Shown here in pieces: positions 1-8,906 of a stretch of DNA of 64,000 bases. The notes under the pieces are model-generated. The model ran no database searches and had not been told where the DNA came from. It saw only the letters and a list, made by a program, of their open reading frames with translations. The stretch comes from Mycobacterium sp. Aquia_213 (GTDB lineage: Bacteria; Actinomycetota; Actinomycetes; Mycobacteriales; Mycobacteriaceae). Made by a program: the position numbers and the translations under genes. Location: assembly GCF_026625985.1 (NCBI RefSeq), contig NZ_CP113116.1:2666001-2730000 (forward strand). The letters run 5' to 3'. Numbering within the stretch: position 1 is the stretch's first letter; every line of letters starts with the position of its first letter.

Positions 1-868
1 CCTCACGTGCCGACGTGCCGACGACACTTGTCAGCAGGGTCATGCATTCGGCCACCAAGAACCGCCCCGGTTCGGCGAGCAGGGTGAACTCCGAGCGGCG
101 CGATCCGAATGCCTCATCGATGGCCGAGGAGATGGCGCCCATCGACGGTACGGGCTCGCGGTAGGTGACCGGAAACCCGCCGCCGATGTCGATAATCCGG
201 GCGTCGACACCCAAAGTTCGGCGCACATGGTCGACCAGCTCAAGCGTCGCCCGCACCGCCCTTCCGTACGGCTCGGCCGACGTCGCTTGGCTACCGACAT
301 GGAAGCTGAAGCCGCCGAACCTGACGCCGGCGGCGATCAACTGCTTGACCACCGCGTCGGCGTGGGCGGCGGTGACACCGAATTTGCTCGAAAGATCGCA
401 TTTGGCAGACGGATTGGGGAATGACAGCCGCACCAAAACGTCGATGTCGGCCGGTCGGCCGATGAATTTCTGCGCCTCCAGTGGATTGTCGACGACAAAG
501 GTGCGGATGCCTGCTCGGTACGCGTAGTCAATCTCGGCAGGCTTCTTGATCGGATGCGTGTGAATACAACGATTCATCGGCAGTCCTAAGCCGCGAAGCA
601 CGTCGATCTCGCCGCTGCTGGCGACGTCGAAGCCGCCGCCACAGTCAGCCAGGGCGGTCACGACCGTCGGGTGCGGCAGCGCCTTCACCGCGTAGTGCAG
701 ACCGAATCCGCGCAAGTCCGTGCTCAGGAGTCGGTACTGCGCCACCACCCGCTGGGGATCAAGGACCAACAGTGGCGTGCCGTATTCGGCGATTAGACGT
801 TCCCACTGGTGCGCGGATGCCTGCCGGTGCAGCGAATCACGCAGCTGCGACCTGATGGCTGCGTGCAT
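1..868 (-). CDS. Ornithine-decarboxylase-type PLP decarboxylase (partial, C-terminus outside window)
   Basis: Group IV (alanine-racemase-fold) PLP decarboxylase, expected to decarboxylate ornithine, lysine or a related diamino acid in the cytosol. Reading from the ATG at 868 gives 289 codons without a stop. The PLP-lysine motif YAVKA places the lysine at residue 62. It is followed by GFDVASSGEI, the ODC-like segment HPIKKPAEIDYA, FHVGSQ, the phosphate-binding GGGFP and EPGR. The HPIKK segment resembles ODC more than diaminopimelate decarboxylase (LysA), but substrate cannot be fixed without the missing C-terminal active-site half. The frame runs off position 1, so the gene is cut by the window and is not truncated biologically. 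Confidence 0.85.
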   Translation of the reverse strand, partial: MHAAIRSQLRDSLHRQASAHQWERLIAEYGTPLLVLDPQRVVAQYRLLSTDLRGFGLHYAVKALPHPTVVTALADCGGGFDVASSGEIDVLRGLGLPMNRCIHTHPIKKPAEIDYAYRAGIRTFVVDNPLEAQKFIGRPADIDVLVRLSFPNPSAKCDLSSKFGVTAAHADAVVKQLIAAGVRFGGFSFHVGSQATSAEPYGRAVRATLELVDHVRRTLGVDARIIDIGGGFPVTYREPVPSMGAISSAIDEAFGSRRSEFTLLAEPGRFLVAECMTLLTSVVGTSARE

Positions 869-1012
869 TCGTGAGCTCCTCACCGTCCGGCCTGGCGTGG
901 GGCGGATGCGCTGAAAACCATTCCGAGGGAATGGCTTTCGAGCAATCGGGACCGTTCTACCGTCGCGCCAACCTTATTTGCCCACGTTCTCGACCGCCGT
1001 CGGATCGAGCAG

Positions 1013-2056
1013 GTGTTGGTCATGTATTCGCTGGCGCAGCCCCGCTGTTATACGGCTGTTCATACCGGAAACGAAAGGGCTCCTACGTGCCCTTATTCTG
1101 AGCAGGTGCCATGGCGTGCCGAACCCCGACCGACAACAAGGGTTTGGCATGGGATCGGGCTGACGGCGTATCTGTCGATGCTCGCCCTCTATGCCGGGGC
1201 AGGGCACTTCTACGGTGCTGGGTTTAGCCATCGGTTCGTTTGGGTTCTGTGCGGTGCCGTCGTCATTGCGGTGGTCGTCGCGTTCGTCGGCCGGTGGCGA
1301 GGTTGGCAAGAGCGGCGCGCCCTGCTGTTCGGGTGGCCGGTGGCGTCGCTGCTCGCGACGGTTCTGGTTGGCGCCGTTGCGCCCGCCGCGACCCAGAACC
1401 TGCCCGGCATCATCACGGTCACGTTCGGTTACATCGGCCTGACGTGCTCGCGCTGGCGCTCGCTCGCCTTTGTGCCGCTCGGCGTTGCGGCGTTCGTCGT
1501 TGGCGGCAGTAAGGCTCTCCCCGGTTCGTTGACCACCGTCGTGTTGGCCGCGGCGATGTGGGTGATCGTCGCGGAGGTCCCGGCGTGGCTCATCTCGCAA
1601 CTCGAGGAGCAAAGCGCGCTGCTCCGCAAGATCGCGCATACCGACGCGCTCACCCAATTGCTGAATCGGAGCACGCTCGGACCGCAGCTGTCGGCGCATG
1701 CCAACGGGTCGGCCGTGGTGCTGATCGACCTCGATAACTTCAAGCGTTACAACGACGGCCACGGCCATGAGGCCGGTGACGAGCTCTTGATCGCCTTCGC
1801 TGACGCGATCCGATGGTCGATCCGCAACGAGGACGTCGCCTTCCGTATCGGCGGCGACGAGTTCCTCCTGATGCTCGTCGGTGCCGACCGCACCGAGGCC
1901 GAGCAGGTCCTCGATCGGCTCCGCCATCGCTGGGCCGAAATCGGTGAACCAGTCAGCTTCAGCGCCGGGATCGCTTCCGGCGAGCAGGATGTGATGCGCC
2001 TCGCGGACGAGCACATGTATGCCAACAAGCGCTCCCGCGACGTGGCCGCCGACTAA
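1013..2056 (+). CDS. Membrane-bound GGDEF diguanylate cyclase
   Basis: Predicted to make cyclic di-GMP from two GTP. The N-terminal half has about six hydrophobic segments and no recognised sensor domain. The C-terminal half is a GGDEF domain: it opens with HTDALTQLLNR, has the Mg/GTP-binding LIDLDNFKRYND and GHEAGDELL motifs, and the intact active loop RIGGDEF. An RxxD motif (RNED) lies exactly five residues before GGDEF, which fits the product-inhibition I-site. There is no EAL domain. The start is uncertain: GTG at 1013, ATG at 1022 and GTG at 1106 are in frame and none has a strong ribosome site. The 3' end overlaps the convergent next gene by 4 nt. Confidence 0.88.
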   Translation: MLVMYSLAQPRCYTAVHTGNERAPTCPYSEQVPWRAEPRPTTRVWHGIGLTAYLSMLALYAGAGHFYGAGFSHRFVWVLCGAVVIAVVVAFVGRWRGWQERRALLFGWPVASLLATVLVGAVAPAATQNLPGIITVTFGYIGLTCSRWRSLAFVPLGVAAFVVGGSKALPGSLTTVVLAAAMWVIVAEVPAWLISQLEEQSALLRKIAHTDALTQLLNRSTLGPQLSAHANGSAVVLIDLDNFKRYNDGHGHEAGDELLIAFADAIRWSIRNEDVAFRIGGDEFLLMLVGADRTEAEQVLDRLRHRWAEIGEPVSFSAGIASGEQDVMRLADEHMYANKRSRDVAAD

Positions 2057-2493
2057 GCGAGCGCGTCGAACATGTGGGCGGCTTCGATACCGATCTGCTT
2101 TGCGACGTGGCTGGTGTCCCAATACTCACGCCAATGGGTAAGCGCACCGTCTCGGACTTCGAAGACCGCGATGACATGGAACGTGACCGGCTGACCACCC
2201 AACGCATTCACGTCGATTCGTTCGACGATGACGGTGTCACCGGTCGAGACAATGGTGCGGATTTCGCTGCCCTCGATCATTCCCGTCGAGAGGCTGTTGT
2301 GCTTTTCCAGCTCGGCCCGTGCGGCGTCGCGTCCGACGATCACGGGTGAGAGCGGCACATGGAGCTGCCAGATGAAGTCCTCCGCCATCAGGGCGGTCGC
2401 CGCGTCGATGTCGATGGTCTGCCCGTAGAAGGCATGGATGAAGTCGAGCACGAGTTGCTCGGTGTCATTCTTTGCGGCAACGCCTGGTGGCAT
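2053..2493 (-). CDS. Limonene-1,2-epoxide-hydrolase-like / SnoaL-fold protein
   Basis: A 146-aa protein of the cone-shaped NTF2/SnoaL fold, closest by motif to limonene-1,2-epoxide hydrolases, which open small epoxides with water using an Asp-Arg-Asp triad. The pattern ERIDV supplies Arg92 and Asp94, and WREYWD supplies Asp126. The R-x-D spacing and the roughly 31-residue gap to the second Asp fit that family. The upstream purine-rich stretch AGGAAGAGAAG supports the ATG at 2493. The natural substrate is unknown, and a non-catalytic SnoaL-like role cannot be excluded. It is convergent with the GGDEF gene. Confidence 0.75.
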   Translation of the reverse strand: MPPGVAAKNDTEQLVLDFIHAFYGQTIDIDAATALMAEDFIWQLHVPLSPVIVGRDAARAELEKHNSLSTGMIEGSEIRTIVSTGDTVIVERIDVNALGGQPVTFHVIAVFEVRDGALTHWREYWDTSHVAKQIGIEAAHMFDALA

Positions 2494-2604
2494 CTTCTCT
2501 TCCTTTGCTAGTCACCGGTCTCGTCGAATGCAGCCGCAGGCTGCCTGTGTGCAAGCTGGTGGTGACTCTACGCCTAAATAAACTGGTTGATTTAATAGTT
2601 CTCC

Positions 2605-2641
2605 AAATCTGCGGTGGACATTCGTGGTTGTCAGCAGATTT
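2605..2641. repeat. Inverted repeat upstream of the lactate permease
   Basis: AAATCTGC at 2605-2612 is repeated inverted as GCAGATTT at 2634-2641, with 21 nt between. It sits in the AT-rich gap between the epoxide-hydrolase-like gene and the permease, about 40 nt before the permease ATG. It could be an operator or a leader hairpin. It does not match the LldR operator as I know it, so no regulator is assigned. Confidence 0.4.
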
Positions 2642-2682
2642 ATCCGTGACATAGGCGCGTTCGCGATCCATACGGTGCCAAT

Positions 2683-4317
2683 ATGTATCGTCAAATCCTC
2701 GACCCCCTTGCTCACTCCCTGGGTTTGAGCTCACTCGTGGCGGCCGTGCCGCTGGCGATGCTCTTTGTGTTGCTTGGCGTCCTGCGTTTGCGGGCCTGGG
2801 TGGCTTCACTGCTATCGCTGGGCGTGGCGATCGCGATCGCAGTTGCGGTGTACCGCATGCCAATTGGTCAGGCCATGTTGGCGGGTGGCGAGGGCGCCGT
2901 CTTCGGGTTCTTCCCGATCCTGTGGATCGTGATCAACGCGATCTGGGTTTACCAGATGACCGTGCAGACAGGACATTTCGATGTGCTGCGGCGCAGTTTC
3001 GCAAGCGTCAGCGACGATCACCGCATCCAGGCGATCATCATCGCGTTTTCGTTCGGCGCGCTGCTCGAAGCCTTGGCCGGATTCGGTGCACCGGTGGCGG
3101 TCACCTCGGTGATGCTGCTCGCCCTGGGCTTCAAGCCGCTCAAGGCTGCCGTGCTCGCGCTGGTCGCCAACACCGCGCCGGTCGCCTTCGGGGCGATGGC
3201 CACACCCATCATCACGCTCGGCAAGGTATCCGGATTATCGAGCGACGCGCTCGGCGCGATGGTCGGGCGTCAAACCCCGATCATGGCCGTCTTCGTCCCG
3301 CTGGCCCTGGTGGCCATCGCCGACGGCCGCCGCGGAGTTCGGGAGACCTGGCCCGCGGCGATCACCGCCGGCGTGGTTTTCGGCGTCGGGCAATTTGCCA
3401 CCTCGAACTACGTGTCGGTGCCGTTGGCCGATGTGGTGGCCTCGCTGCTCTCCGCCGGTGCCGTGGTACTGCTGCTGCGCGTCACGCGTCCGCAGTCGGC
3501 ACCGCGCGCCGCGGTGGTGGCGGTCGGTGCCGCGGACACCCCGTCCCCCGAATTCGACCCGAAGCTCGGACGGCCCGAATCACGCGCCGAAGTCGTCCGG
3601 GCCTACGCGCCCTACGCGATCATCATCGCCATCTTCGTGATCTGCCAGCTCCCGGCGGTGAAGAAGTGTCTCGACACCGCGACCTACACCGTGCACTGGC
3701 CGGGACTGCACTTGCTCACCACCAAGGGCAATCCCTCGGCCCTTCCGAACTTCACCTTCAATCTGCTGACCACGCCGGGCACCCAGATGCTCGTGGCGGG
3801 CATCGTGGCCATGGCGGTGCTGCGCCTGTCGGTGGCCGGCGCGATCAAGGCTTACGGGGCGACGCTGTATCAGCTCCGCTGGGCCATCATCACCGTAATG
3901 GCAGTTCTGGCACTGGCTTTCGTGATGAACGCCTCCGGTCAGACCATCACTCTCGGAACGTGGATGGCCGGGGCGGGCGGCGCTTTCGCGCTGTTGTCCC
4001 CCATTCTGGGCTGGCTCGGTGTGGCGGTGACCGGGTCCGATACCTCGTCGAACTCCCTGTTCGGTGCCCTGCAGGTGACCGCGGCGGCCAAGGCGGGGCT
4101 CTCCCCGCTGCTGATGGCCGCGGGCAATAGCAGCGGTGGTGTGCTGGGCAAGATGATCTCGCCGCAGAACCTCGCCATTGCCGCGGCGGCGGTCGAAATG
4201 CACGGAAAAGAAGGCGATATTTTCCGCCGGGTCGTGTTGTGGAGCGTGGTGTTCCTGGCTTTCATTTGCGTCCTGTCAGGACTGCAAGCCTCGGTGTTGT
4301 CGTGGATGGTGGTGTGA
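2683..4317 (+). CDS. lldP: L-lactate permease (LctP/LldP family)
   Basis: Integral membrane carrier of 544 aa, predicted to import lactate or glycolate with protons. The protein is hydrophobic almost throughout, with about 12-14 membrane segments. It carries family-typical stretches such as LLEALAGFGAPVAV, VANTAPVAFGAM and TGSDTSSNSLFGALQ, and a C-terminal NSSGGVLGKMISPQNLAIA. Length matches the family. The ATG at 2683 is the first in frame after an AT-rich promoter-like region containing an inverted repeat. No lactate dehydrogenase or LldR gene is adjacent, so the assignment rests on sequence alone. Confidence 0.92.
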   Translation: MYRQILDPLAHSLGLSSLVAAVPLAMLFVLLGVLRLRAWVASLLSLGVAIAIAVAVYRMPIGQAMLAGGEGAVFGFFPILWIVINAIWVYQMTVQTGHFDVLRRSFASVSDDHRIQAIIIAFSFGALLEALAGFGAPVAVTSVMLLALGFKPLKAAVLALVANTAPVAFGAMATPIITLGKVSGLSSDALGAMVGRQTPIMAVFVPLALVAIADGRRGVRETWPAAITAGVVFGVGQFATSNYVSVPLADVVASLLSAGAVVLLLRVTRPQSAPRAAVVAVGAADTPSPEFDPKLGRPESRAEVVRAYAPYAIIIAIFVICQLPAVKKCLDTATYTVHWPGLHLLTTKGNPSALPNFTFNLLTTPGTQMLVAGIVAMAVLRLSVAGAIKAYGATLYQLRWAIITVMAVLALAFVMNASGQTITLGTWMAGAGGAFALLSPILGWLGVAVTGSDTSSNSLFGALQVTAAAKAGLSPLLMAAGNSSGGVLGKMISPQNLAIAAAAVEMHGKEGDIFRRVVLWSVVFLAFICVLSGLQASVLSWMVV

Positions 4318-4332
4318 CCCGTGCTCGCGTGA

Positions 4333-5832
4333 CTAGCTTTTGTTTTCGCGCCAGCCCCGCTCGAACGGCAACCGCCACGCATTGGGAGCGATCAGTTGAT
4401 GAATCGCGTTGGGGCCCCAGGTGCTGGGCGGGTACACCTTGGCCGGTGGCGGGTCGTCGAGCAGTGCCTGCGAACGCGCCCATAGTGATTCGATGCCCTC
4501 GGCGGTGGTGAACAGCGTGTGGTCGCCGCGCATCGCATCGAGAATCAGCCGCTCGTAGGCCTCGAGCGTCTGGTCCGCGGTGTCGATCTCCCGCGAGGAG
4601 AACTGCATCGATAATTTGTCGAGCTTCATCCCGGGGCCGGGCCGCTTGCCGTAGAAGGACAGCGAGACCTTCGAGTTGTCGGCGAGGTCGAACGTGAGGT
4701 GATCGGGCCCCTGGGTCCCCACGCCCGACCCGGCCGGGAACATGCTGCGTGGGGCCTCTTTGAACGCGATCGAAATGATGCGGATGCCCTGGGCCATCTT
4801 CTTGCCGGTGCGCAGATAGATCGGCACACCTGCCCAGCGCCAGTTGTCGATCCCGACCTTGAGCGCGATGAACGTCTCGGTGTCGGAATCTCTTGCCACA
4901 CCGGGTTCCCCGCGATACCCGTCGTATTGGCCGCGCACCACGTCCGAACATTTGACCGGCAGCATCGAGCGGAACACTTTGTTCTTCTCTTCGCTGATGG
5001 CATACGGCTCGAGGGCGGTCGGGGGTTCCATCACCACGAAGGCCATCACCTGGAACAGGTGGGTCACCACCATGTCCTTGTAGGCGCCGGTGCTTTCGTA
5101 GAAATTCGCCCGCTGATCCAGACCCAGGGTTTCGGGGATGTCGATCTGGATGTGGTCGATGAAGTTGCGGTTCCAGATCGGCTCGAACAGACCGTTGGCG
5201 AAGCGGAACGCCAGGATGTTCTGGGCGGCTTCCTTGCCCAAGAAGTGGTCGATGCGGAAAATCTGGGCTTCGTCGAACGTTTCGTGCAGGAAGTCGTTGA
5301 GCGCGACAGCGCTGGCCAAGTTGGTGCCGAACGGCTTTTCCATCACCACCCGGGAGCGCTCGACGAGGTTCGCCTCGCGCAGCGTGGTGATGACGTCGCG
5401 CGCCGCTTTCGGCGGGACCGACAGGTAGTGCAGCCGGCGCACTTTCGGGCCCAGGTTTGCTTCGGCCTGCGCGACCGCATTGGCCAGTGCGGTGGGTCCG
5501 GCACCCTGCGGGACATAGGTGACTATTTTCGAGAAGTCGGCCCACTGTTCGGGTGTGAGTTTGTGGGTGCCGTACGAGTCGATCGCGTTCTTGGCGATGT
5601 CCCGGAACTCGTCGTCGCTCAGCTCTTCCAGCGATGTCGCGACGACCTGGATGTCCGGCGCCAGCTCGGATTGATCCAAATACGCCAGGCCGGAAATCAG
5701 CTTGCGCTTGGCCAGGTCCCCCGTGGCGCCGAACAGGACGATGACATGAGGGTCGAGCGGGTCGTAGTCGTGGCGGCGCGGACGTGATTCCGGCGCCGGG
5801 TAAGAGATCGTCTGCGGTTTCTTATCGGCCAC
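4333..5832 (-). CDS. zwf: Glucose-6-phosphate 1-dehydrogenase
   Basis: Oxidises glucose 6-phosphate to 6-phosphogluconolactone with NADP, the entry to the oxidative pentose phosphate pathway. The nucleotide-binding fingerprint GATGDLAKRK is at residues 35-44 and the active-site peptide RIDHFLGKE at 193-201, containing the expected catalytic His. EKPFG is also present. I chose GTG at 5832 because GGAAG lies about 9 nt upstream and the fingerprint then starts at a normal distance; an in-frame ATG at 5886 would add 18 residues. The sequence does not look like either M. tuberculosis Zwf that I remember, so this is probably a separate paralogue. It stands alone, convergent with the permease. Confidence 0.93.
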   Translation of the reverse strand: MADKKPQTISYPAPESRPRRHDYDPLDPHVIVLFGATGDLAKRKLISGLAYLDQSELAPDIQVVATSLEELSDDEFRDIAKNAIDSYGTHKLTPEQWADFSKIVTYVPQGAGPTALANAVAQAEANLGPKVRRLHYLSVPPKAARDVITTLREANLVERSRVVMEKPFGTNLASAVALNDFLHETFDEAQIFRIDHFLGKEAAQNILAFRFANGLFEPIWNRNFIDHIQIDIPETLGLDQRANFYESTGAYKDMVVTHLFQVMAFVVMEPPTALEPYAISEEKNKVFRSMLPVKCSDVVRGQYDGYRGEPGVARDSDTETFIALKVGIDNWRWAGVPIYLRTGKKMAQGIRIISIAFKEAPRSMFPAGSGVGTQGPDHLTFDLADNSKVSLSFYGKRPGPGMKLDKLSMQFSSREIDTADQTLEAYERLILDAMRGDHTLFTTAEGIESLWARSQALLDDPPPAKVYPPSTWGPNAIHQLIAPNAWRLPFERGWRENKS

Positions 5833-5957
5833 GCCCGTGATACTTCCACTGTCGCGCTGTCTCCGCAGCCGCTGCCGCCGGATCAATTTTGCGAAGATCA
5901 GATGTTCATCTCCGATCGGTAGCGGGCGCCCGGTGATCTCTGCGCTGCGCGGGCCGC

Positions 5958-6812
5958 CTATTGCTTTCGCCAGGCGAGCATCGTCTCCAGCTCCGAAAAG
6001 TCATACCCGTTGTCGTCGGGGTGGATTTCAGTGGTGAAAAGCGTGACGCCCTCGTCGAGGAAGGCGTCGGCCGCCTTGGCGTCGGTCCACGCCATCGCGC
6101 GTTCGATGCCGGCCTCGTCGCGCCCGGCGTCGGTGGCGAGTTGCTTGAGGAGTTCGTTTTTGCGGCGGAATTCGTCGATCGGTTCGAAGCTGTGCCAGAT
6201 GTGGGCGTGCCGCGCCGCGGCCGGAAGGGTGCGCCGCTCACCGCCTCCTCCGATCAGGATCGGGATCTGACGCAACGGGCTGGGAGTCAAATGGTTGAGC
6301 CGATATTCGATGCGCTCCAAGCCCGCGTCGAACTGGTCCATCCTCGATCTCACGGTGCCGTACTCGTATCCGTAGGCGATGAAGTCGTGCGGATACCAGC
6401 CGGCCCCGAGGCCCAGGATCAATCGCCCTCCACTGATGTGATCGACGGTGCGTGCCATGTCCGCAACCAGGTCGGGGTTGCGATACGGCATCCCACTAAC
6501 GAGCAGTCCGATCTCGGCTCGACTGGTGATCTCCCCCCACGACGCCAGGGCAGTCCACGCTTCGAAGTTGTTGACCTCCGGTTGTTCATCCTGGAGTTGC
6601 GGGGTGCCGTCGACGATGTCGACGAAGGGCTTGTGAAAGTGGTCGTAGCCGAAGATGGCGTCGGCCCCGAGTTCTTCGGCGTGCAGCACCGCCTGCCGCC
6701 ACGTCCGGTAGTCCGGTGTCCCGCCCGCCCACAGCTGGACGCCTATTCGCACCGGACGCGACGCGGCTGCGGATGTCGCAGCGGCCTTCGTCCCGCTCGT
6801 CGAGTCGGTCAC
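5958..6812 (-). CDS. LLM-class (F420-type) oxidoreductase
   Basis: A 284-aa luciferase-like-monooxygenase-fold flavin/deazaflavin oxidoreductase, predicted to use coenzyme F420. It shows the LLM pattern: GVQLWAGG near the N-terminus, GYDHF, RAEIGLLVSGMPYRNP, VDHISGGRLILGLGAGW (the cofactor-site region), and PILIGGGGERRT before the C-terminal helices. About 18 residues of low-complexity Ala/Ser/Thr precede the first strand. Substrate is unknown. It is divergent from the first cutinase across about 200 nt. A second LLM protein of the same general type lies at 33290-34141. Confidence 0.85.
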   Translation of the reverse strand: MTDSTSGTKAAATSAAASRPVRIGVQLWAGGTPDYRTWRQAVLHAEELGADAIFGYDHFHKPFVDIVDGTPQLQDEQPEVNNFEAWTALASWGEITSRAEIGLLVSGMPYRNPDLVADMARTVDHISGGRLILGLGAGWYPHDFIAYGYEYGTVRSRMDQFDAGLERIEYRLNHLTPSPLRQIPILIGGGGERRTLPAAARHAHIWHSFEPIDEFRRKNELLKQLATDAGRDEAGIERAMAWTDAKAADAFLDEGVTLFTTEIHPDDNGYDFSELETMLAWRKQ

Positions 6813-7007
6813 GCTTCCTAGCCTTTCAAAACCCCCAGGACGGATCGTTACGGCGTCGCCGGGTTACCTTCGCTCAAACTGAGCCAACATGCAGTTCCTT
6901 CCCACCGGCAAGCACCTCATTTTGATAGGTGCCGCCGTCGCCCGCCCGTACCCGGGTAAATCGAGCCGCCGGTACGGCCGTCTCGGTCGGTATGTCAGCA
7001 TTTGGGA

Positions 7008-7649
7008 ATGAGCGCACTCAGGGTTGTTCGAATTGTTGGTGTCGCGGCAGCGATGGCGTGGGCGCTGGTCGGCGCGCCGATCTCCCCCTCCGCGTCGGCT
7101 GATCCCTGCTCCGACGTCGAGGTGGTGTTCGCTCGCGGTACCCATCAGGAGCCCGGCCTCGGCAACATCGGGCAGGCATTCGTCGACTCGCTGACCTCAC
7201 AGGTCGGCGGGAAGTCGGTCGGGGTCTACGCGGTCAACTACCCGGCCAACGACGATTACCACGCCAGCGCACCTGCCGGCGCTGACGATGCGAGCGGTCA
7301 CATCCAGGGCACCGTCGCCAACTGCCCCAAGACGAAGCTCGTGCTCGGCGGGTACTCCCAGGGCTCGACGGTGATCGACCTGGCCACTCAGGCGATGCCG
7401 CCCACGGTGGCTGACCATGTCGCCGCAGTCGCCCTCTTCGGCGAACCGACCAGTCAATTCTCGAGTGCGCTGTGGGGCGGCCAGCCGTTGCCGACGATCA
7501 ACCCGATATACACCGCCAAGACCATCAGCCTGTGCGCGCAAGACGATCCGATCTGCTCCGCGGGCGGGAACATCATGGCGCACGTTTCGTATATTCAGTT
7601 GGGGATGACCAACCAGGCCGCCACGTTCGCGGCCAACCGAATCCGCTGA
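7008..7649 (+). CDS. Secreted cutinase-family serine esterase (paralogue 1)
   Basis: Exported alpha/beta-hydrolase of the cutinase-like (Culp) family, acting outside the membrane on ester or lipid substrates. A Sec signal peptide (hydrophobic segment, then SASAD) precedes the mature CSDVEVVFARGT. The catalytic triad is Ser118 in GYSQG, Asp180 in the disulfide loop CAQDDPIC, and His192 in MAHVSY. ATG at 7008 is preferred over TTG at 7002 because GGGA directly precedes it. The family ranges from true cutinases to phospholipase/thioesterase activities, so the substrate is not assigned. Two relatives occur in this window. Confidence 0.93.
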   Translation: MSALRVVRIVGVAAAMAWALVGAPISPSASADPCSDVEVVFARGTHQEPGLGNIGQAFVDSLTSQVGGKSVGVYAVNYPANDDYHASAPAGADDASGHIQGTVANCPKTKLVLGGYSQGSTVIDLATQAMPPTVADHVAAVALFGEPTSQFSSALWGGQPLPTINPIYTAKTISLCAQDDPICSAGGNIMAHVSYIQLGMTNQAATFAANRIR

Positions 7650-7727
7650 CGGTCCGCCGCGCAGAGCCGCGCGGCGGTTCGCCACCAACAGACCACATCC
7701 GGTGCTCGGGACAGGCAGGTTCCGCCG

Positions 7728-8906
7728 ATGAAATGCGTGCTGGCCGGCTATGGAAGTCGCGGCGATGTCGAGCCCCTGGCCGCCGTCGGCCGGGAGTTGA
7801 TGCGACGCGGCCACGACGTGCAGATGGCCGTCGCGCCCAACATGGTGGCCTTCGTCGAATCCGCGGGGTTGCCCGCGGTCGCGTACGGCCGGGACTCGCG
7901 AGAACAACTGGACTTCGCCGCGGCTTTCGTCGGCAAGATCTCGAACCCGGTCACCATGTGGGCCGAGATCGCCCAGCATGTCAACGAGATCAAGGCCGAA
8001 AAGAGTGCGGCGCTGACGTCGTTGGCAGACGGAGCCGACCTGCTGGTCGCAGCCTTCAACGAGCAGGGCCTGGCCGCCAATGTCGCTGAGTATTACGACA
8101 TTCCGCTCGGTGCGCTGCACTACTTCCCGGCGCGGATTCTGGCGTCCGGCGCACTCGGTCCGCAGATCACCAAGGAGACCGACGACGCCCAACGCCCCGC
8201 GCTCGGCTTGCCGGAGGTCGCCGGGGATTCGGTGCGGCCCACGCTCGAAATCCAGGCCTATGACGAGATCTGCTTGCCGGGACCGGCGGCCGAGTGGCTG
8301 GACTCGGATCCTTCGCCTTTGTTCGTCGGTGCGCTGACGCTGGGGCTGCCGAGCGATGCCGACGACGAGGTGTTGTCCTGGATCGCCGACGGCACGCCGC
8401 CGATCTACTTCGGCTTCGGTAGCACCCCGCTCGCATCTCCCGTGGAGACGATCGCGGTGATCAGCGCGGCCTGCGCGCGGCTGGGCGAGCGGGCGTTGAT
8501 TTGCACCGGCCCGAATGACGTTGCCGGCGCTCCGGACGCCGAGCACGTGAAAATCGTGGCCGGGGTGAACCATGCGGCCGTCTTTCCGGTCTGCCGTGCC
8601 GTCGTCCACCATGGCGGCGCCGGCGCGACGGCCGCGGGCCTGCGGGCCGGAATCCCCACGTTGATCCTGTGGTTCTGGCTTGATCAGCCGGTCTGGGCGG
8701 AAGGGGTCGCGGAGCTGAAAGTTGGCTCCGGACGGGGCTTTATGGAAAGTACCCTGGATTCGGTGACCGCGGACCTGCAGGGAATCCTCACCCCAGAATG
8801 CGCGACTCGGGCCCGCGAGGTTGCCGCGTTGATGACCAAACCTGCCGAAAGTCTTTCGCGCGCTGTCGATTTCCTGGAAGAGGCCGCCCTCAAGCAGCCG
8901 CGCTGA
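7728..8906 (+). CDS. GT1 family (UGT-like) glycosyltransferase
   Basis: A 392-aa GT-B glycosyltransferase resembling mycobacterial glycopeptidolipid and phenolic-glycolipid sugar transferases. The N-terminus has MKCVLAGYGSRGDVEP, typical of this group. The nucleotide-sugar signature near the C-terminus is VHHGGAGATAAGLRAGIPT, followed by DQPVWAEGV. YFGFGST opens the donor domain. Acceptor and sugar are unknown. It starts 78 nt after the cutinase on the same strand, so the two may be co-transcribed. No other glycolipid genes flank it. Its stop codon abuts that of the convergent transporter with no gap. Confidence 0.9.
   Translation: MKCVLAGYGSRGDVEPLAAVGRELMRRGHDVQMAVAPNMVAFVESAGLPAVAYGRDSREQLDFAAAFVGKISNPVTMWAEIAQHVNEIKAEKSAALTSLADGADLLVAAFNEQGLAANVAEYYDIPLGALHYFPARILASGALGPQITKETDDAQRPALGLPEVAGDSVRPTLEIQAYDEICLPGPAAEWLDSDPSPLFVGALTLGLPSDADDEVLSWIADGTPPIYFGFGSTPLASPVETIAVISAACARLGERALICTGPNDVAGAPDAEHVKIVAGVNHAAVFPVCRAVVHHGGAGATAAGLRAGIPTLILWFWLDQPVWAEGVAELKVGSGRGFMESTLDSVTADLQGILTPECATRAREVAALMTKPAESLSRAVDFLEEAALKQPR

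Noticed and set aside
974..2122. Long minus-strand frame opposite the GGDEF gene
   Set aside because: The GGDEF frame has clear domain motifs; the opposite frame is low in hydrophobic structure and covers the same bases.
4699..5787. Long plus-strand frame opposite glucose-6-phosphate dehydrogenase
   Set aside because: The minus-strand frame carries the complete G6PD motifs; the plus frame is a shadow.
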